Shown: piece after piece, positions 1 to 7,599 of the stretch
Layout of the letters: every line of letters begins with the position of its first letter
Numbering within the stretch: position 1 is the stretch's first letter
Source of the DNA: CAZVAO01 sp964625175
Lineage (GTDB): Bacteria; Bacillota; UBA994; PWPR01
Direction of reading: 5' to 3'
Length of the DNA: 14,123 nucleotides
NCBI GenBank assembly: GCA_964625175.1
Contig: CAZVAO010000061.1
Span: forward strand, 1 to 14,123
Position numbers and translations under genes: made by a program
Notes under the pieces: generated by a model
Database searches by the model: none
Told to the model about the DNA's origin: nothing
The model's input: the letters and a program-made list of their open reading frames with translations, nothing else

Positions 1-559
1 TGGCAATATGGTAGATGGATATTGAATCGAGGTGGACTAAACCGTATTTTTGGAAGATGAGAAGCTGCTCCACGAAACCAATCGTGTATATAATGAGTAT
101 AGCACTTAGGAAATATTCAGCATTCATGAAGTGAGCGATAATCATCAAGAAAAAAACTAAGACGCACGATTTGCGCATGAGGAATGTATGAATGATTGCG
201 GGTTTGCCAAATTTGATCTTTGCAACAATAAAGACCGATAGCATAAAGGCTACTGCGACAATAAGCAATATGGCGTTCGTCAAGGTCAGCATTTCCGGAT
301 AGAGCTTGTAGATGAAATACGCCGTTGACAGATAGAAGGGCACATCTCCAACCGAATCAAGGACGGGTCCAATGGGACTCTTTTGATTGAATTTTCGTGC
401 AATAACGCCATCAAAAAAATCAGTTAGCGATAACACAATATAGCCAATAGTAAAGGCCGTACGCATGTTGTTGTTGGCGTAATAATACAAGAGCGGCAGG
501 AAAATGATTCTGCAAATTGATAATAAGTTCGGTATTGTTAAGTTCTCTTTCTTAAACAT
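1..559 (-). CDS. CDP-alcohol phosphatidyltransferase family membrane protein, copy 1 (C-terminus cut by window edge)
   Basis: I read this gene directly on the minus strand; about 186 residues are present and the stop lies beyond base 1. It has the full CDP-alcohol phosphatidyltransferase signature, D-x2-D-G-x2-A-R-x8-G-x3-D-x3-D, seen as DFFDG..AR, then G, then DSVGD. Family members transfer an alcohol group onto or from CDP-diacylglycerol inside the membrane, using the Asp residues to hold metal and CDP. The rest is several hydrophobic segments, as expected. It starts at an ATG (MFKKENLTIPN) with AAAGGGA about 9 bases upstream. It is a close paralogue of the next gene upstream, alike over nearly the whole length. 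By alignment with that copy only about ten residues are missing. The exact product (phosphatidylglycerophosphate, cardiolipin or another lipid) cannot be told from sequence alone. Confidence 0.88.
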   Translation of the reverse strand, partial: MFKKENLTIPNLLSICRIIFLPLLYYYANNNMRTAFTIGYIVLSLTDFFDGVIARKFNQKSPIGPVLDSVGDVPFYLSTAYFIYKLYPEMLTLTNAILLIVAVAFMLSVFIVAKIKFGKPAIIHTFLMRKSCVLVFFLMIIAHFMNAEYFLSAILIIYTIGFVEQLLIFQKYGLVHLDSISIYHIA

Positions 560-593
560 ACGATCAATCCCTTTTTCAGTGCGGTATTTTTCT

Positions 594-599
594 ATTATA
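594..599 (-). promoter_or_regulatory. -10 element for CDP-alcohol phosphatidyltransferase copy 1
   Basis: Read on the minus strand there is a perfect TATAAT about 35 bases upstream of the copy 1 start codon. Only a poor -35 (TTTAAA at 17 bp) is visible. It lies downstream of the terminator of copy 2, so copy 1 is probably transcribed separately. Confidence 0.5.
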
Positions 600-667
600 C
601 CTTAAATAGGATGAATTTAAATATTAAATTGAGCTTTAGTGGTGTAAATGAGCAAAAAATGATGATC

Positions 668-694
668 AAAAAAATGCTGACAAAATCATCAGCA
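668..694 (-). terminator. Rho-independent terminator of CDP-alcohol phosphatidyltransferase copy 2
   Basis: On the minus strand, stem TGCTGA / TCAGCA with an 8-base loop is followed by seven T. It begins 15 bases after the stop of copy 2 and separates the two paralogues. Confidence 0.8.
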
Positions 695-709
695 CTCTTA
701 GCGTTTATT

Positions 710-1291
710 CTAAATATGGGGCTTCAAATTTTTGGCAATATGGTAAAGAGACTTCGAATCGGGGTGGACCAAGCCATATTTTAGGAAGATAATAATCTCC
801 TCAGCGAACCCTATAATGTAAATAATCAGTGTGGCACTGAGGAAGTAGGTGCCATCATAGAAGTGGGAGATGATAATTAAGAAGAAAACTAAAAACGAAG
901 GAAAGCGCATGATTGTCGTGTGCATCATAACTGGTTTTTTGAATAGAATCAAAGAAACGATAAATGAAAGTGCGACCGTCGACAATCCAATTATCAATAA
1001 GAGGCCATTAGGTGACCGCAGAATGTTAGGATAAAGTTTGTAAATAAAGTAGGCCGTAGAAATATAGAAAGGGATATCGGCTATAGAGTCCATGAAAGAT
1101 CCGATGGGGCTTGTTTGATTAAACCTGCGAGCGATGATGCCATCTAAATAATCGGTAAGCGATAAGAGTAGATAGCCGATTAAGAAGGCATTGCGCATAT
1201 TGTTATTCGCATAATAATAAAGCAGAGGTAAAAAAACCAACCGGCAGAGGGATAATAAATTAGGTATCGTAAGATTCTCTTTCTTAAACAT
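710..1291 (-). CDS. CDP-alcohol phosphatidyltransferase family membrane protein, copy 2
   Basis: This encodes a 193-residue polytopic membrane protein with the complete family signature D-x2-D-G-x2-A-R-x8-G-x3-D-x3-D (DYLDGIIAR, G, DSIAD) near residues 47-74. Enzymes of this family exchange CMP of a CDP-linked lipid for an alcohol, within the membrane. I chose the ATG at 1291 (MFKKENLTIPN), not the in-frame ATG five codons upstream, for two reasons. The GGAG at 1301-1304 lies 9 bases before it as a good ribosome binding site, while nothing precedes the upstream ATG. The start also matches the paralogue exactly. A weak candidate promoter reads TTGCAG - 16 bp - TATCCT on the minus strand at 1390-1363. 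Head-to-tail placement with copy 1 points to tandem duplication. The lipid substrate is unknown. Confidence 0.88.
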   Translation of the reverse strand: MFKKENLTIPNLLSLCRLVFLPLLYYYANNNMRNAFLIGYLLLSLTDYLDGIIARRFNQTSPIGSFMDSIADIPFYISTAYFIYKLYPNILRSPNGLLLIIGLSTVALSFIVSLILFKKPVMMHTTIMRFPSFLVFFLIIISHFYDGTYFLSATLIIYIIGFAEEIIIFLKYGLVHPDSKSLYHIAKNLKPHI

Positions 1292-1669
1292 AAGATTATT
1301 CTCCATTTTTAATTAATGTCGCGCTTACGCGTATGGTGATTCACAATGATGCTATTATGATAAGGATACCTAATTTTTTGGCTTCTGCAAAGCGAAATTT
1401 AAGATTTATTTAGCATTATGGCTGATTGTCTGCTTGTGAAGGTTCCTGTTACCCAAAATAGCGTGTATAATGAAGATAGAAATAGCATTAATATCCCACA
1501 CGAACATGATCTGCACTTCTTTGATGGAGCTCCGATTTTTGATGATACTCGAATCGCTATCTATTGACGACCAATCCAAAAATGCCGAAGATATGTAACT
1601 ATAGCTACCGATAAGTTGCTGATACTGCTCTATACTAAGATTATTAAGTAATAAAAGGGGGATGACAAT
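1292..1669. other. Intergenic region, long probable leader of hcp
   Basis: I see no convincing gene in this stretch. It contains the upstream region of the minus-strand lipid gene (to about 1390) and a probable hcp promoter at 1443-1471, leaving a 5' leader of roughly 190 bases before hcp. A 30-42 codon open frame (ATG at 1470 or 1506, stop 1596-1598) lacks a ribosome binding site and resembles nothing I know. No known riboswitch class is recognisable. Confidence 0.5.
1443..1471 (+). promoter_or_regulatory. Probable sigma-A type promoter of hcp
   Basis: TTCCTG (1443-1448), a 17-bp spacer and a perfect TATAAT (1466-1471). The -35 is poor, which would fit an activated promoter, but I could not recognise a clear FNR, HcpR or NsrR site next to it. 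Confidence 0.5.
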
Positions 1670-3316
1670 ATGAATATGTTTTGCTATCAATGTCAAGAAA
1701 CGGCTAAAGGTACCGGTTGTACGGTCGCAGGTGTCTGTGGTAAGAAATCAGAAGTTGCTAATTTTCAAGACTTATTGATTTACACGTTGAAAGGCCTTGC
1801 CCTTCTTCGCAATAAGGGCGCTGAGGCAGGAATCGCCTTCCCAGAAGCAGATCGCAAAATAATGACGGGTCTATTCATGACGATTACAAACGCGAATTTT
1901 GATCGTGCGGCGTTTGTTCGTTATATACAAGAGGCTGTGACGATGCGTGAAGCGATGAAGACTAAATTGGCGAATGCAGGTGTTGAAATCGATGATTTAC
2001 ATGATGCAGCCGTGTTCACTGGAGCCACCGATGCAGAGCTCGATGCTAAAACACTGGACCCTAGAGTTGGTGTATTAGCGACAGCGAATGAAGATGTACG
2101 ATCGCTTAGGGAACTTGTTACCTACGGACTAAAGGGAATCGCGGCCTATGCCGAGCATGCCTATAATTTAGGTAGAGTTGACGATGATCTATTTGCCTTC
2201 ATATCAGAGGCTTTAGCAGCCACACTCGATGATCGTCTAACCGCTGACGAGTTAGTTGCCTTGACGTTAAAGACCGGAGAATATGGTGTGAATGTCATGG
2301 CCTTATTGGATGCAGCAAATACGGGCGCTTATGGTAATCCAGAGATTACTGAAGTCAATATTGGTGTGCGCTCTAATCCAGCAATTCTTATTTCAGGACA
2401 TGATTTGAAAGATTTAGAGCGCTTGCTTGAGCAAACTAAAGGAACAGGCGTCGATGTCTACACGCATGGGGAGATGTTACCCGCACATTACTATCCAGCT
2501 TTTAAAAAGTATGAGAATTTTGTAGGCAACTACGGCAATTCTTGGTGGAAGCAAAAAGAAGAGTTTGCCACTTTCAATGGGCCAGTGCTATTTACTACAA
2601 ATTGTATTGTGCCTCCACGCGCAGAGCAGATTGAGCGCATTTATACAACAGGAGCTAGTGGTTACCCAGGATGTAGCCATATTGAGGCAGATGAGAGTGG
2701 AAATAAAGATTTCTCAGCTATTATCGAGCACGCGAAGCGCTTAGCGAGCCCAACTCAAATCGAAGAGGGTAGTATTGTTGGTGGGTTTGCCCATAACCAG
2801 GTGATGGCTTTGGCCGATCAAGTGGTAGCAGCGGTTAAATCGGGTGCCATCAAGAAATTCTTTGTGATGGCGGGTTGCGATGGGCGTATGAAGGACCGCA
2901 CTTATTATACGGAGTTCGCAGAGAAACTACCAAAAGATACGGTCATATTGACTGCTGGTTGTGCTAAGTACCGCTACAACAAATTAAATCTGGGTGATAT
3001 TGGGGGTATTCCGCGCGTCTTAGATGCAGGACAATGCAATGACTCTTATTCATTGGCTGTAATCGCCTTGAAGCTGAAAGAGGTTTTTGAGCTAAATGAT
3101 ATTAATGATTTGCCAATTGCTTATAACATTGCTTGGTATGAGCAAAAAGCAGTCATCGTTTTACTCGCACTACTTTATCTCGGCGTCAAGGATATTAAGC
3201 TGGGACCAACCTTGCCTGGGTTCCTTTCTCCGGGTGTAGCAAACGTCTTGGTTGAGACTTTCGGGATTAACGGAATCAATAGTGTTGATGAGGATTTAGC
3301 CCAATTCCTTGGCTAA
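1670..3316 (+). CDS. hcp: Hydroxylamine reductase (hybrid cluster protein), class I
   Basis: Hcp is a cytoplasmic iron-sulfur protein that reduces hydroxylamine in vitro and is implicated in NO and nitrosative stress defence in anaerobes. The 548-residue length is normal for class I. The N-terminus carries C5-x2-C8-x8-C17-x5-C23, the spacing of the [4Fe-4S] class I proteins rather than the facultative-anaerobe class II. All ligands of the hybrid 4Fe-2O-2S cluster can be placed: H244, E268, C312, C403 (persulfide position), C431, C456, E491 and K493. AGGGGG sits 8 bases before the ATG at 1670; a second ATG two codons later would give the Desulfovibrio-like start MFCYQC but is spaced less well. 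No hcr-type reductase gene or recognisable regulator adjoins it. It appears monocistronic, with its own promoter and terminator. Confidence 0.97.
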   Translation: MNMFCYQCQETAKGTGCTVAGVCGKKSEVANFQDLLIYTLKGLALLRNKGAEAGIAFPEADRKIMTGLFMTITNANFDRAAFVRYIQEAVTMREAMKTKLANAGVEIDDLHDAAVFTGATDAELDAKTLDPRVGVLATANEDVRSLRELVTYGLKGIAAYAEHAYNLGRVDDDLFAFISEALAATLDDRLTADELVALTLKTGEYGVNVMALLDAANTGAYGNPEITEVNIGVRSNPAILISGHDLKDLERLLEQTKGTGVDVYTHGEMLPAHYYPAFKKYENFVGNYGNSWWKQKEEFATFNGPVLFTTNCIVPPRAEQIERIYTTGASGYPGCSHIEADESGNKDFSAIIEHAKRLASPTQIEEGSIVGGFAHNQVMALADQVVAAVKSGAIKKFFVMAGCDGRMKDRTYYTEFAEKLPKDTVILTAGCAKYRYNKLNLGDIGGIPRVLDAGQCNDSYSLAVIALKLKEVFELNDINDLPIAYNIAWYEQKAVIVLLALLYLGVKDIKLGPTLPGFLSPGVANVLVETFGINGINSVDEDLAQFLG

Positions 3317-3337
3317 ACTCACTGAATTCTTTATGGA

Positions 3338-3377
3338 GGCTCTGTTTCTGGGAATTTCTCAGAGACAGGGCCTTTTT
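3338..3377 (+). terminator. Rho-independent terminator of hcp
   Basis: A long stem of 13 pairs (3338-3350 with 3360-3372, GC-rich at the base, two G-U pairs), a 9-base loop and five T. It lies 21 bases after the hcp stop. Confidence 0.9.
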
Positions 3378-3469
3378 GACTTCTCAAGCACGGGAGATCA
3401 ACGAACTTCAGCGTTTGAATGAAATACGGGGCGTATTTTAAAAACACCTGTTTTAATAAGCGATTTTGG

Positions 3470-3498
3470 TTGTTGCGGAATGCTCATTGTGTTATAAC
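3470..3498 (+). promoter_or_regulatory. Promoter of the amino acid permease
   Basis: TTGTTG (3470-3475), 17-bp spacer and TATAAC (3493-3498) preceded by TGT, an extended -10. It lies 35 bases before the chosen start codon. This argues that the longer open frame beginning at 3419 is not the real protein. Confidence 0.6.
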
Positions 3499-3532
3499 TA
3501 TAAACTATATAATTAAGACAGTGGTGAGTGTT

Positions 3533-4858
3533 ATGACAACGATGAAAAAGAAATATGGATTTTGGACAGCAACCGCTATGGTTGTGGGAATTGTAATTGG
3601 GTCAGGCGTTTTCTTCAAGGCAGATAATGTTTTGATCGCGGCCAATGGTTCTATTACGCTCTCACTAATGGCCTGGATTGTGGGGGCAGTATCGATGATT
3701 TTTGGCGCGCTTGTTTTTGCAGACTGTGCGACAAAATTTGAGAAATCGAATGGCATCGTCGATTACGCTGAGGTGATGGTATCAAAAAAATATGGCTACC
3801 TAGTGGGTTGGTTTAGTGCGATTATTTATTATCCAGCACTTGCGGCAGTCCTAGCTTGGGTTTCTGCCAACTATACCTGTTTACTCTTAGATTTAAGCGG
3901 GGATACTGTCTGGGGAATTGCCCTAATTTATATTGCTTTCATTTTTATGATGAACCATTATGCGCCACTAATTGCCGGTAAATTTCAGGTTTCAGCGACA
4001 GTTATTAAATTGATTCCTTTGACTTTGATTGCGGTTGTTGGGATTGCATCTGGTCTTACCAATGGTGTTCTCCTACAGAACTTTTCTTCAGTGGCATCAG
4101 GTATAGGAGACCAATCGAATGGCTTTGCGGCAGCCGTTTTAGCGACTGCATTTGCTTACGAGGGTTGGATCATTGCAACAACGATCAATAGTGAGATCAT
4201 TGATTCTAAGAAGAATTTGCCAAGGGCTTTGATTCTCGGAACGCTGGTCGTTTTTATCGTTTATATTACCTACTTTTTGGGTATTGTTTCGGTTATTCCA
4301 GCGGATGTCGTATTAGCGGAAGGCGATCATGCGGTGAGTATGGTTGCCAACAATCTGTTTGGTAATATCGGTGCGACATTGTTGACCGTCTTTGTCATTA
4401 TCTCCTGTCTTGGGACCACAAATGGGTTGACATTGGGGTCATCCAGATCTTTTTACTCATTGGCGGTGCGTAATCAAGGGATAGCACCTAGCGTTTTTCG
4501 TAAAATTGACGAGCAAACAAATGTCCCAACGAACTCCTCTCGCATCAGCCTAGTTTTGATCTTAGTATACCTTCTGGTCTGGTTTGCTAATTTTAAAGGT
4601 TTGATGCCGAATGGGGTATTTGTAGATATCTCTGAGCTACCAATTGCGATGATCTATGGCGTCTATATTTTAATCTACATCGCCTATATGCGTAAGATGG
4701 TGGACTTATCCCTTATTAAGCGGTTTGTTATTCCGACACTTGCCCTCTTAGGGGCGTTAATTATCGTTTATGGCGCCTTCTCCAAACCGTCTGTTTTAAT
4801 AGATCTAGCCATATCGATTGTGGTTTTTGCCTCTGGACTTTTGTTTTACAGGAAGTAA
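3533..4858 (+). CDS. Amino acid permease, APC superfamily
   Basis: This encodes a 441-residue integral membrane transporter, a usual length for APC permeases with about twelve helices. The first helix holds the hallmark glycine-rich stretch GIVIGSGVFF just after a short basic N-terminus (MKKKYGFW). Further in is FAYEGWIIATTINSEI, then a charged loop SKKNLPRA, as in serine/threonine- and LAT-like exchangers. The frame is open back to 3419, but those 38 residues are not hydrophobic signal material and a promoter lies inside them. I therefore start at ATG 3533, with GGTGAG 4 bases upstream (short spacing); ATG 3542 is an alternative. The substrate cannot be assigned. It is flanked by terminators on both sides and so is a single-gene unit, not obviously tied to the glycine genes. 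Confidence 0.85.
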   Translation: MTTMKKKYGFWTATAMVVGIVIGSGVFFKADNVLIAANGSITLSLMAWIVGAVSMIFGALVFADCATKFEKSNGIVDYAEVMVSKKYGYLVGWFSAIIYYPALAAVLAWVSANYTCLLLDLSGDTVWGIALIYIAFIFMMNHYAPLIAGKFQVSATVIKLIPLTLIAVVGIASGLTNGVLLQNFSSVASGIGDQSNGFAAAVLATAFAYEGWIIATTINSEIIDSKKNLPRALILGTLVVFIVYITYFLGIVSVIPADVVLAEGDHAVSMVANNLFGNIGATLLTVFVIISCLGTTNGLTLGSSRSFYSLAVRNQGIAPSVFRKIDEQTNVPTNSSRISLVLILVYLLVWFANFKGLMPNGVFVDISELPIAMIYGVYILIYIAYMRKMVDLSLIKRFVIPTLALLGALIIVYGAFSKPSVLIDLAISIVVFASGLLFYRK

Positions 4859-4923
4859 AGGCTAACCCTTTGAAAGTGCCGCACTATTGGCAATACCGGC
4901 ACCAGGGCCTCAAGCTTAATTCC

Positions 4924-4966
4924 CATAACAAAAAGACCTCTTTAAGATGGAGGTCTTTTTGTTATG
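4924..4966. terminator. Bidirectional terminator between permease and lplA
   Basis: A perfect 17-bp inverted repeat (4924-4940 and 4950-4966) around a 9-base loop. The GACCTC/GAGGTC core is flanked by A5 on one side and T5 on the other, so it can end transcription of the plus-strand permease and of the minus-strand lplA. Confidence 0.9.
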
Positions 4967-4991
4967 ACGTAATTAGCAATGATTTTGTTAA

Positions 4992-5972
4992 TTAGAATAA
5001 ACCTTCAATGAATTCGGTCAGCGTGATTTTTGCGAAATATTCTTGAATCGAAATGTTGTGCAAAGCCTGCTCAATCGATTCTTTCTGATGAGGAACGCCT
5101 ATTAAAGCAAGTTCGATCTCTGCAGGGTCTTTCTTGCCAAAGAAGTCACCGTAAATTTTTAAGGAGCTGATGATGCCTTTCGTAACATCTAAATGATACT
5201 CGATATTGCCACCACTGAAAGATAGGACCTTTTCAATTGAGAATTTTGGTGATTTCCCGTAATTCCAATCCCAAGTACCATATTTGTCATGAACCAGCTT
5301 GGCAATTTTCGCCTGATCAGCGGTACTGAGAGTGTACTTGTCTTGGATACGCTCTGAATCTTTCATGTGGTCAGTGATATGCTGAATGAACTGTTCGATC
5401 GTTAAAGGGGCAACAAGATGGCTTGAAATATTTGTCACACGACTACCAACTGACTTAATTCCTTTTTTCTTTAGTTTATAAGGTTTGACCTTGAGTGCGG
5501 CAGATAAATCGGTAATATTGGAAGAGAATAGCAAAGTGCCATGATGAAGGATTCGATTTTTAAAGTGGAATTGGGCGTTTCCTGAGATTTTTTTGCCGTC
5601 GATTGACAAATCATTGCGTCCTGTGAACTGGGCATCGATGCCTAAATCGCGCAGTACTTCAAGAATGGGAAGGGTAAATGACTCGAAACTGACATCTGTT
5701 TTGGTGCTATATTTGGTTATAAAACAGAAGTTTAAATTGCCTAGGTCATGGAATACAGCGCCACCGCCCGATTGGCGACGCACTACTGGGATATCATGAG
5801 CCACAATATAATCATAATTAATCTCAGAAAGGGTGTTCTGGTTTTTCCCGATGATGATGCTGGGTGCATTGCGATAGAGATAGAAAACATCATCGTCGAT
5901 ATTCCTTAAAATAAACTCTTCAGTTGCAATGTTGAAATAGGGGTCAGTTGTTTCACTTAAAATATAGCGCAT
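4992..5972 (-). CDS. lplA: Lipoate-protein ligase A
   Basis: LplA activates free lipoate with ATP to lipoyl-AMP and transfers it to a lysine of lipoyl-domain proteins in the cytoplasm. The 326-residue protein has the catalytic-domain signatures RRQSGGGAVFHD (65-76) and GRND..IDGKKISGNAQ (118-134). K128 matches the lysine that contacts the adenylate. After about residue 245 it continues into the small C-terminal accessory domain (YGTWDWNYGKSPKF), so it is a full bacterial LplA, not a LipL/LipM amidotransferase. AGAAGGAGG sits 5 bases before the ATG. It is divergent from the gcv operon, whose GcvH is the obvious lipoate acceptor. No other lipoyl-domain protein is encoded in the window. Expression probably comes from its own promoter, which carries an inverted repeat. 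Confidence 0.95.
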   Translation of the reverse strand: MRYILSETTDPYFNIATEEFILRNIDDDVFYLYRNAPSIIIGKNQNTLSEINYDYIVAHDIPVVRRQSGGGAVFHDLGNLNFCFITKYSTKTDVSFESFTLPILEVLRDLGIDAQFTGRNDLSIDGKKISGNAQFHFKNRILHHGTLLFSSNITDLSAALKVKPYKLKKKGIKSVGSRVTNISSHLVAPLTIEQFIQHITDHMKDSERIQDKYTLSTADQAKIAKLVHDKYGTWDWNYGKSPKFSIEKVLSFSGGNIEYHLDVTKGIISSLKIYGDFFGKKDPAEIELALIGVPHQKESIEQALHNISIQEYFAKITLTEFIEGLF

Positions 5973-6013
5973 AGGGCCCTCCTTCTAGCGGTAATCGGCA
6001 TATAAACATAAGA

Positions 6014-6037
6014 ATCCGTTAATTTAATTATACGGAT
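6014..6037. repeat. Inverted repeat over the lplA -10 element (candidate operator)
   Basis: ATCCGT (6014-6019) and ACGGAT (6032-6037) form a 6-bp inverted repeat with a 12-base AT-rich centre. The right arm touches the lplA -10 hexamer (6027-6032, minus strand), so a bound dimeric regulator would block it. As RNA it could also form a weak hairpin near the transcript start. Confidence 0.4.
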
Positions 6038-6054
6038 AAAAAATATAATTACAA
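6027..6054 (-). promoter_or_regulatory. Promoter of lplA
   Basis: On the minus strand: TTGTAA (6054-6049), 16-bp spacer, perfect TATAAT (6032-6027), about 55 bases before the lplA start. It is back to back with the gcv promoter, whose -35 begins 28 bases away. Confidence 0.6.
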
Positions 6055-6081
6055 CAAAGTTCGTCAACATATCAAAAGGAG

Positions 6082-6110
6082 TTGAAAATTAACGTCATCT
6101 GCTCTATTAT
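6082..6110 (+). promoter_or_regulatory. Promoter of the gcv operon
   Basis: TTGAAA (6082-6087), 17-bp spacer and TATTAT (6105-6110), placing the transcript start shortly before the riboswitch leader. Confidence 0.6.
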
Positions 6111-6132
6111 AATAAGTACATAACGAATAATA

Positions 6133-6391
6133 CTAGATGAAGATGGCGAGAGACGTTCTTCAGCAGAACGGCCGAAGGGGCAAAGTAAAGTTTAGCCTAT
6201 ACTTTATGGAATCTTTCAGGCAAATGGATCGCTATTGGATAGGCTTTTGGAAATCTAACTTTAGATTCTACTCCAGCATAAATAATCTATTGTTAGTACC
6301 GATGGGGCAATATCAGATGATAGAAACTCTCAGGTTTCAATACAGAGGATGAGGAGGCACACTGTTTGCGTGTGTCAGCTTATCCTTTTTT
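6133..6391 (+). promoter_or_regulatory. Tandem glycine riboswitch controlling the gcv operon
   Basis: Two consecutive glycine aptamers precede gcvT. Aptamer 1 (6142-6236): P1 is GATGGCGA with TCGCTATT, P3 is CGTTCT/AGAACG, and the core reads CCGAAGGGGCAA, then CTTTCAGGCAAATGGA. Aptamer 2 (about 6244-6348): P1 is CTTTTG (6244-6249) with CAGAGG (6343-6348), a long P3 is CTAAC..TAGAT with ATCTA..GTTAG (6255-6296), and the core is ACCGATGGGGCAA, then CTCTCAGG. Leader CTA..TGA (6133-6140) and linker GGATAG (6237-6242) could form the known leader-linker kink-turn. Aptamer 2 P1 overlaps the terminator stem, so glycine binding should favour read-through (ON switch). Aptamer 2 is less conserved: P2 is mismatched and the usual GGA in its 3' part is absent. 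Confidence 0.93.
6347..6391 (+). terminator. Riboswitch-controlled intrinsic terminator
   Basis: Outer stem GGATGAG / CTTATCC (6347-6353 with 6379-6385), inner stem CACAC / GTGTG, then six T. The outer stem can be lengthened by A6344-A6346 pairing into the T tract. That takes up five of the six bases of the 3' strand of aptamer 2 P1, so helix and terminator exclude each other. Confidence 0.85.
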
Positions 6392-6478
6392 GTATATTTA
6401 AGTTTAAGGGAGCTGGTTGAAGACACTAAAAAATGCAGAGCTGCAAGATTGACAGATATATAAAAGGAGGCCATTAAA

Positions 6479-7585
6479 TTGGGTAATAAAAGAACACCAC
6501 TGTACGATGTTTATGAGGAGTATAACGGTAAGATAATCGATTATTCAGGTTGGGATTTGCCTGTTCAGTTTGAAGGTATTATTCCCGAGCATATGGCAGT
6601 ACGACAAGCTGCTGGCCTTTTTGACGTGAGTCATATGGGAGAAGTCACTGTCAATGGAACGGAAGCAGAAGCATTTTTACAGTATTTAGTAACGAATGAT
6701 GTTGCTAAAATGGCCAATAACGATGTTCTCTACACGTTCATGGATTACGAGTGGGGCGGTGTCGTGGATGATTTATTGATTTACAAGTATCATACAGAGC
6801 GATATCTGTTGGTAATCAATGCTGGTAATATTGACAAAGATGTTGCTTGGATTGAAAAGCATGCTCAAAAGTATCAAGTTGATGTCGCAAACATCAGCCC
6901 AGATGTTGCAGAACTGGCCATTCAAGGTCCTGTTGCTCAAGAGATTTTACAACAGGTAACCGAGCAGCCTCTCTCAGAAATAGGATTCTTCCAGTTTAAA
7001 GATCCAGTGCAAGTTGCTGGCGTCAATTGTATTGTCTCCCGAACGGGTTATACAGGAGAAGATGGGTTCGAGATCTATATGGCTAATGCAGATGCGATTG
7101 CCGTCTGGCGCGCTCTGATGGCGGTTGGTGAGCCTCTCGGACTTAAACCAGCGGGGCTCGGTAGCCGAGACACCCTCAGATTTGAGGCGACGTTGCCACT
7201 CTATGGCCAAGAATTATCCCCAGATATCACACCCCTAGAAGCAGGCTTTGGCTATTTTGTTAAACTTGATAAGGATGATTTCCTCGGCAAAGCGGCTCTG
7301 GTCGAACAGAAACGAGTTGGTCTAAAGAGGCGAATTGTCGGATTTGAGCTTGTCGGTAAAGGCATTGCGCGTCATGGGGCCAGCGTTGTCAATGAGGATG
7401 GTAAAGAAATTGGCTTTGTTACAACGGGCTATAAATCACCATTTCTAAATCGTACGATTGGCTTAGCGATGGTTGATATGAAATATAGGAAGCTAGGAAC
7501 GCCGATCTGGATCAAAGTGCGCTCAAGAGTAATTGAAGCAAAAGTCGTTAGCAAGAAGTTTTATTCGAAGAATTATAAAAAATAA
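6479..7585 (+). CDS. gcvT: Aminomethyltransferase (glycine cleavage system T protein)
   Basis: T protein takes the aminomethyl group from the lipoyl arm of GcvH, releases ammonia and makes 5,10-methylene-THF. The 368-residue length is normal. Family features are the N-terminal TPLYDVYEEYNGKIIDYSGW and FDVSHMGEV region, the NDV...YTFM block, GGVVDDLLIY with the catalytic aspartate, SRTGYTGEDGFEIY in the middle, and a C-terminal barrel domain (GFELVGKGIARHG, TTGYKSPFLNRTIGLA). The start is TTG, supported by AAAAGGAGG 8 bases upstream (6462-6470); no better ATG is near. It is the first gene of the gcv operon, 88 bases after the riboswitch terminator, so its transcription depends on glycine. gcvH follows after 14 bases. 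Confidence 0.97.
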   Translation: MGNKRTPLYDVYEEYNGKIIDYSGWDLPVQFEGIIPEHMAVRQAAGLFDVSHMGEVTVNGTEAEAFLQYLVTNDVAKMANNDVLYTFMDYEWGGVVDDLLIYKYHTERYLLVINAGNIDKDVAWIEKHAQKYQVDVANISPDVAELAIQGPVAQEILQQVTEQPLSEIGFFQFKDPVQVAGVNCIVSRTGYTGEDGFEIYMANADAIAVWRALMAVGEPLGLKPAGLGSRDTLRFEATLPLYGQELSPDITPLEAGFGYFVKLDKDDFLGKAALVEQKRVGLKRRIVGFELVGKGIARHGASVVNEDGKEIGFVTTGYKSPFLNRTIGLAMVDMKYRKLGTPIWIKVRSRVIEAKVVSKKFYSKNYKK

Positions 7586-7599
7586 TAGGAGGAACAATC

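Noticed and set aside
1331..1347. Possible FNR/CRP-like site (GTGATTCACAAT)
   Set aside because: The half-site spacing fits neither the FNR nor the CRP consensus, and it is over 100 bases upstream of the hcp promoter.
1406..1696. 96-codon minus-strand open frame overlapping the hcp start
   Set aside because: No ribosome binding site, no recognisable family, and it runs antisense into hcp and across its promoter and leader.
3419..3532. 38-residue N-terminal extension of the permease
   Set aside because: A good extended -10 promoter lies within it, and APC proteins normally begin just before the first helix, as they do from 3533.
3505..3756. Minus-strand open frame inside the permease gene
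   Set aside because: A shadow of the permease reading frame with no independent support.
6137..6352. 71-codon plus-strand open frame
   Set aside because: It covers exactly the two glycine aptamers and has no ribosome binding site; the sequence is explained by RNA structure.
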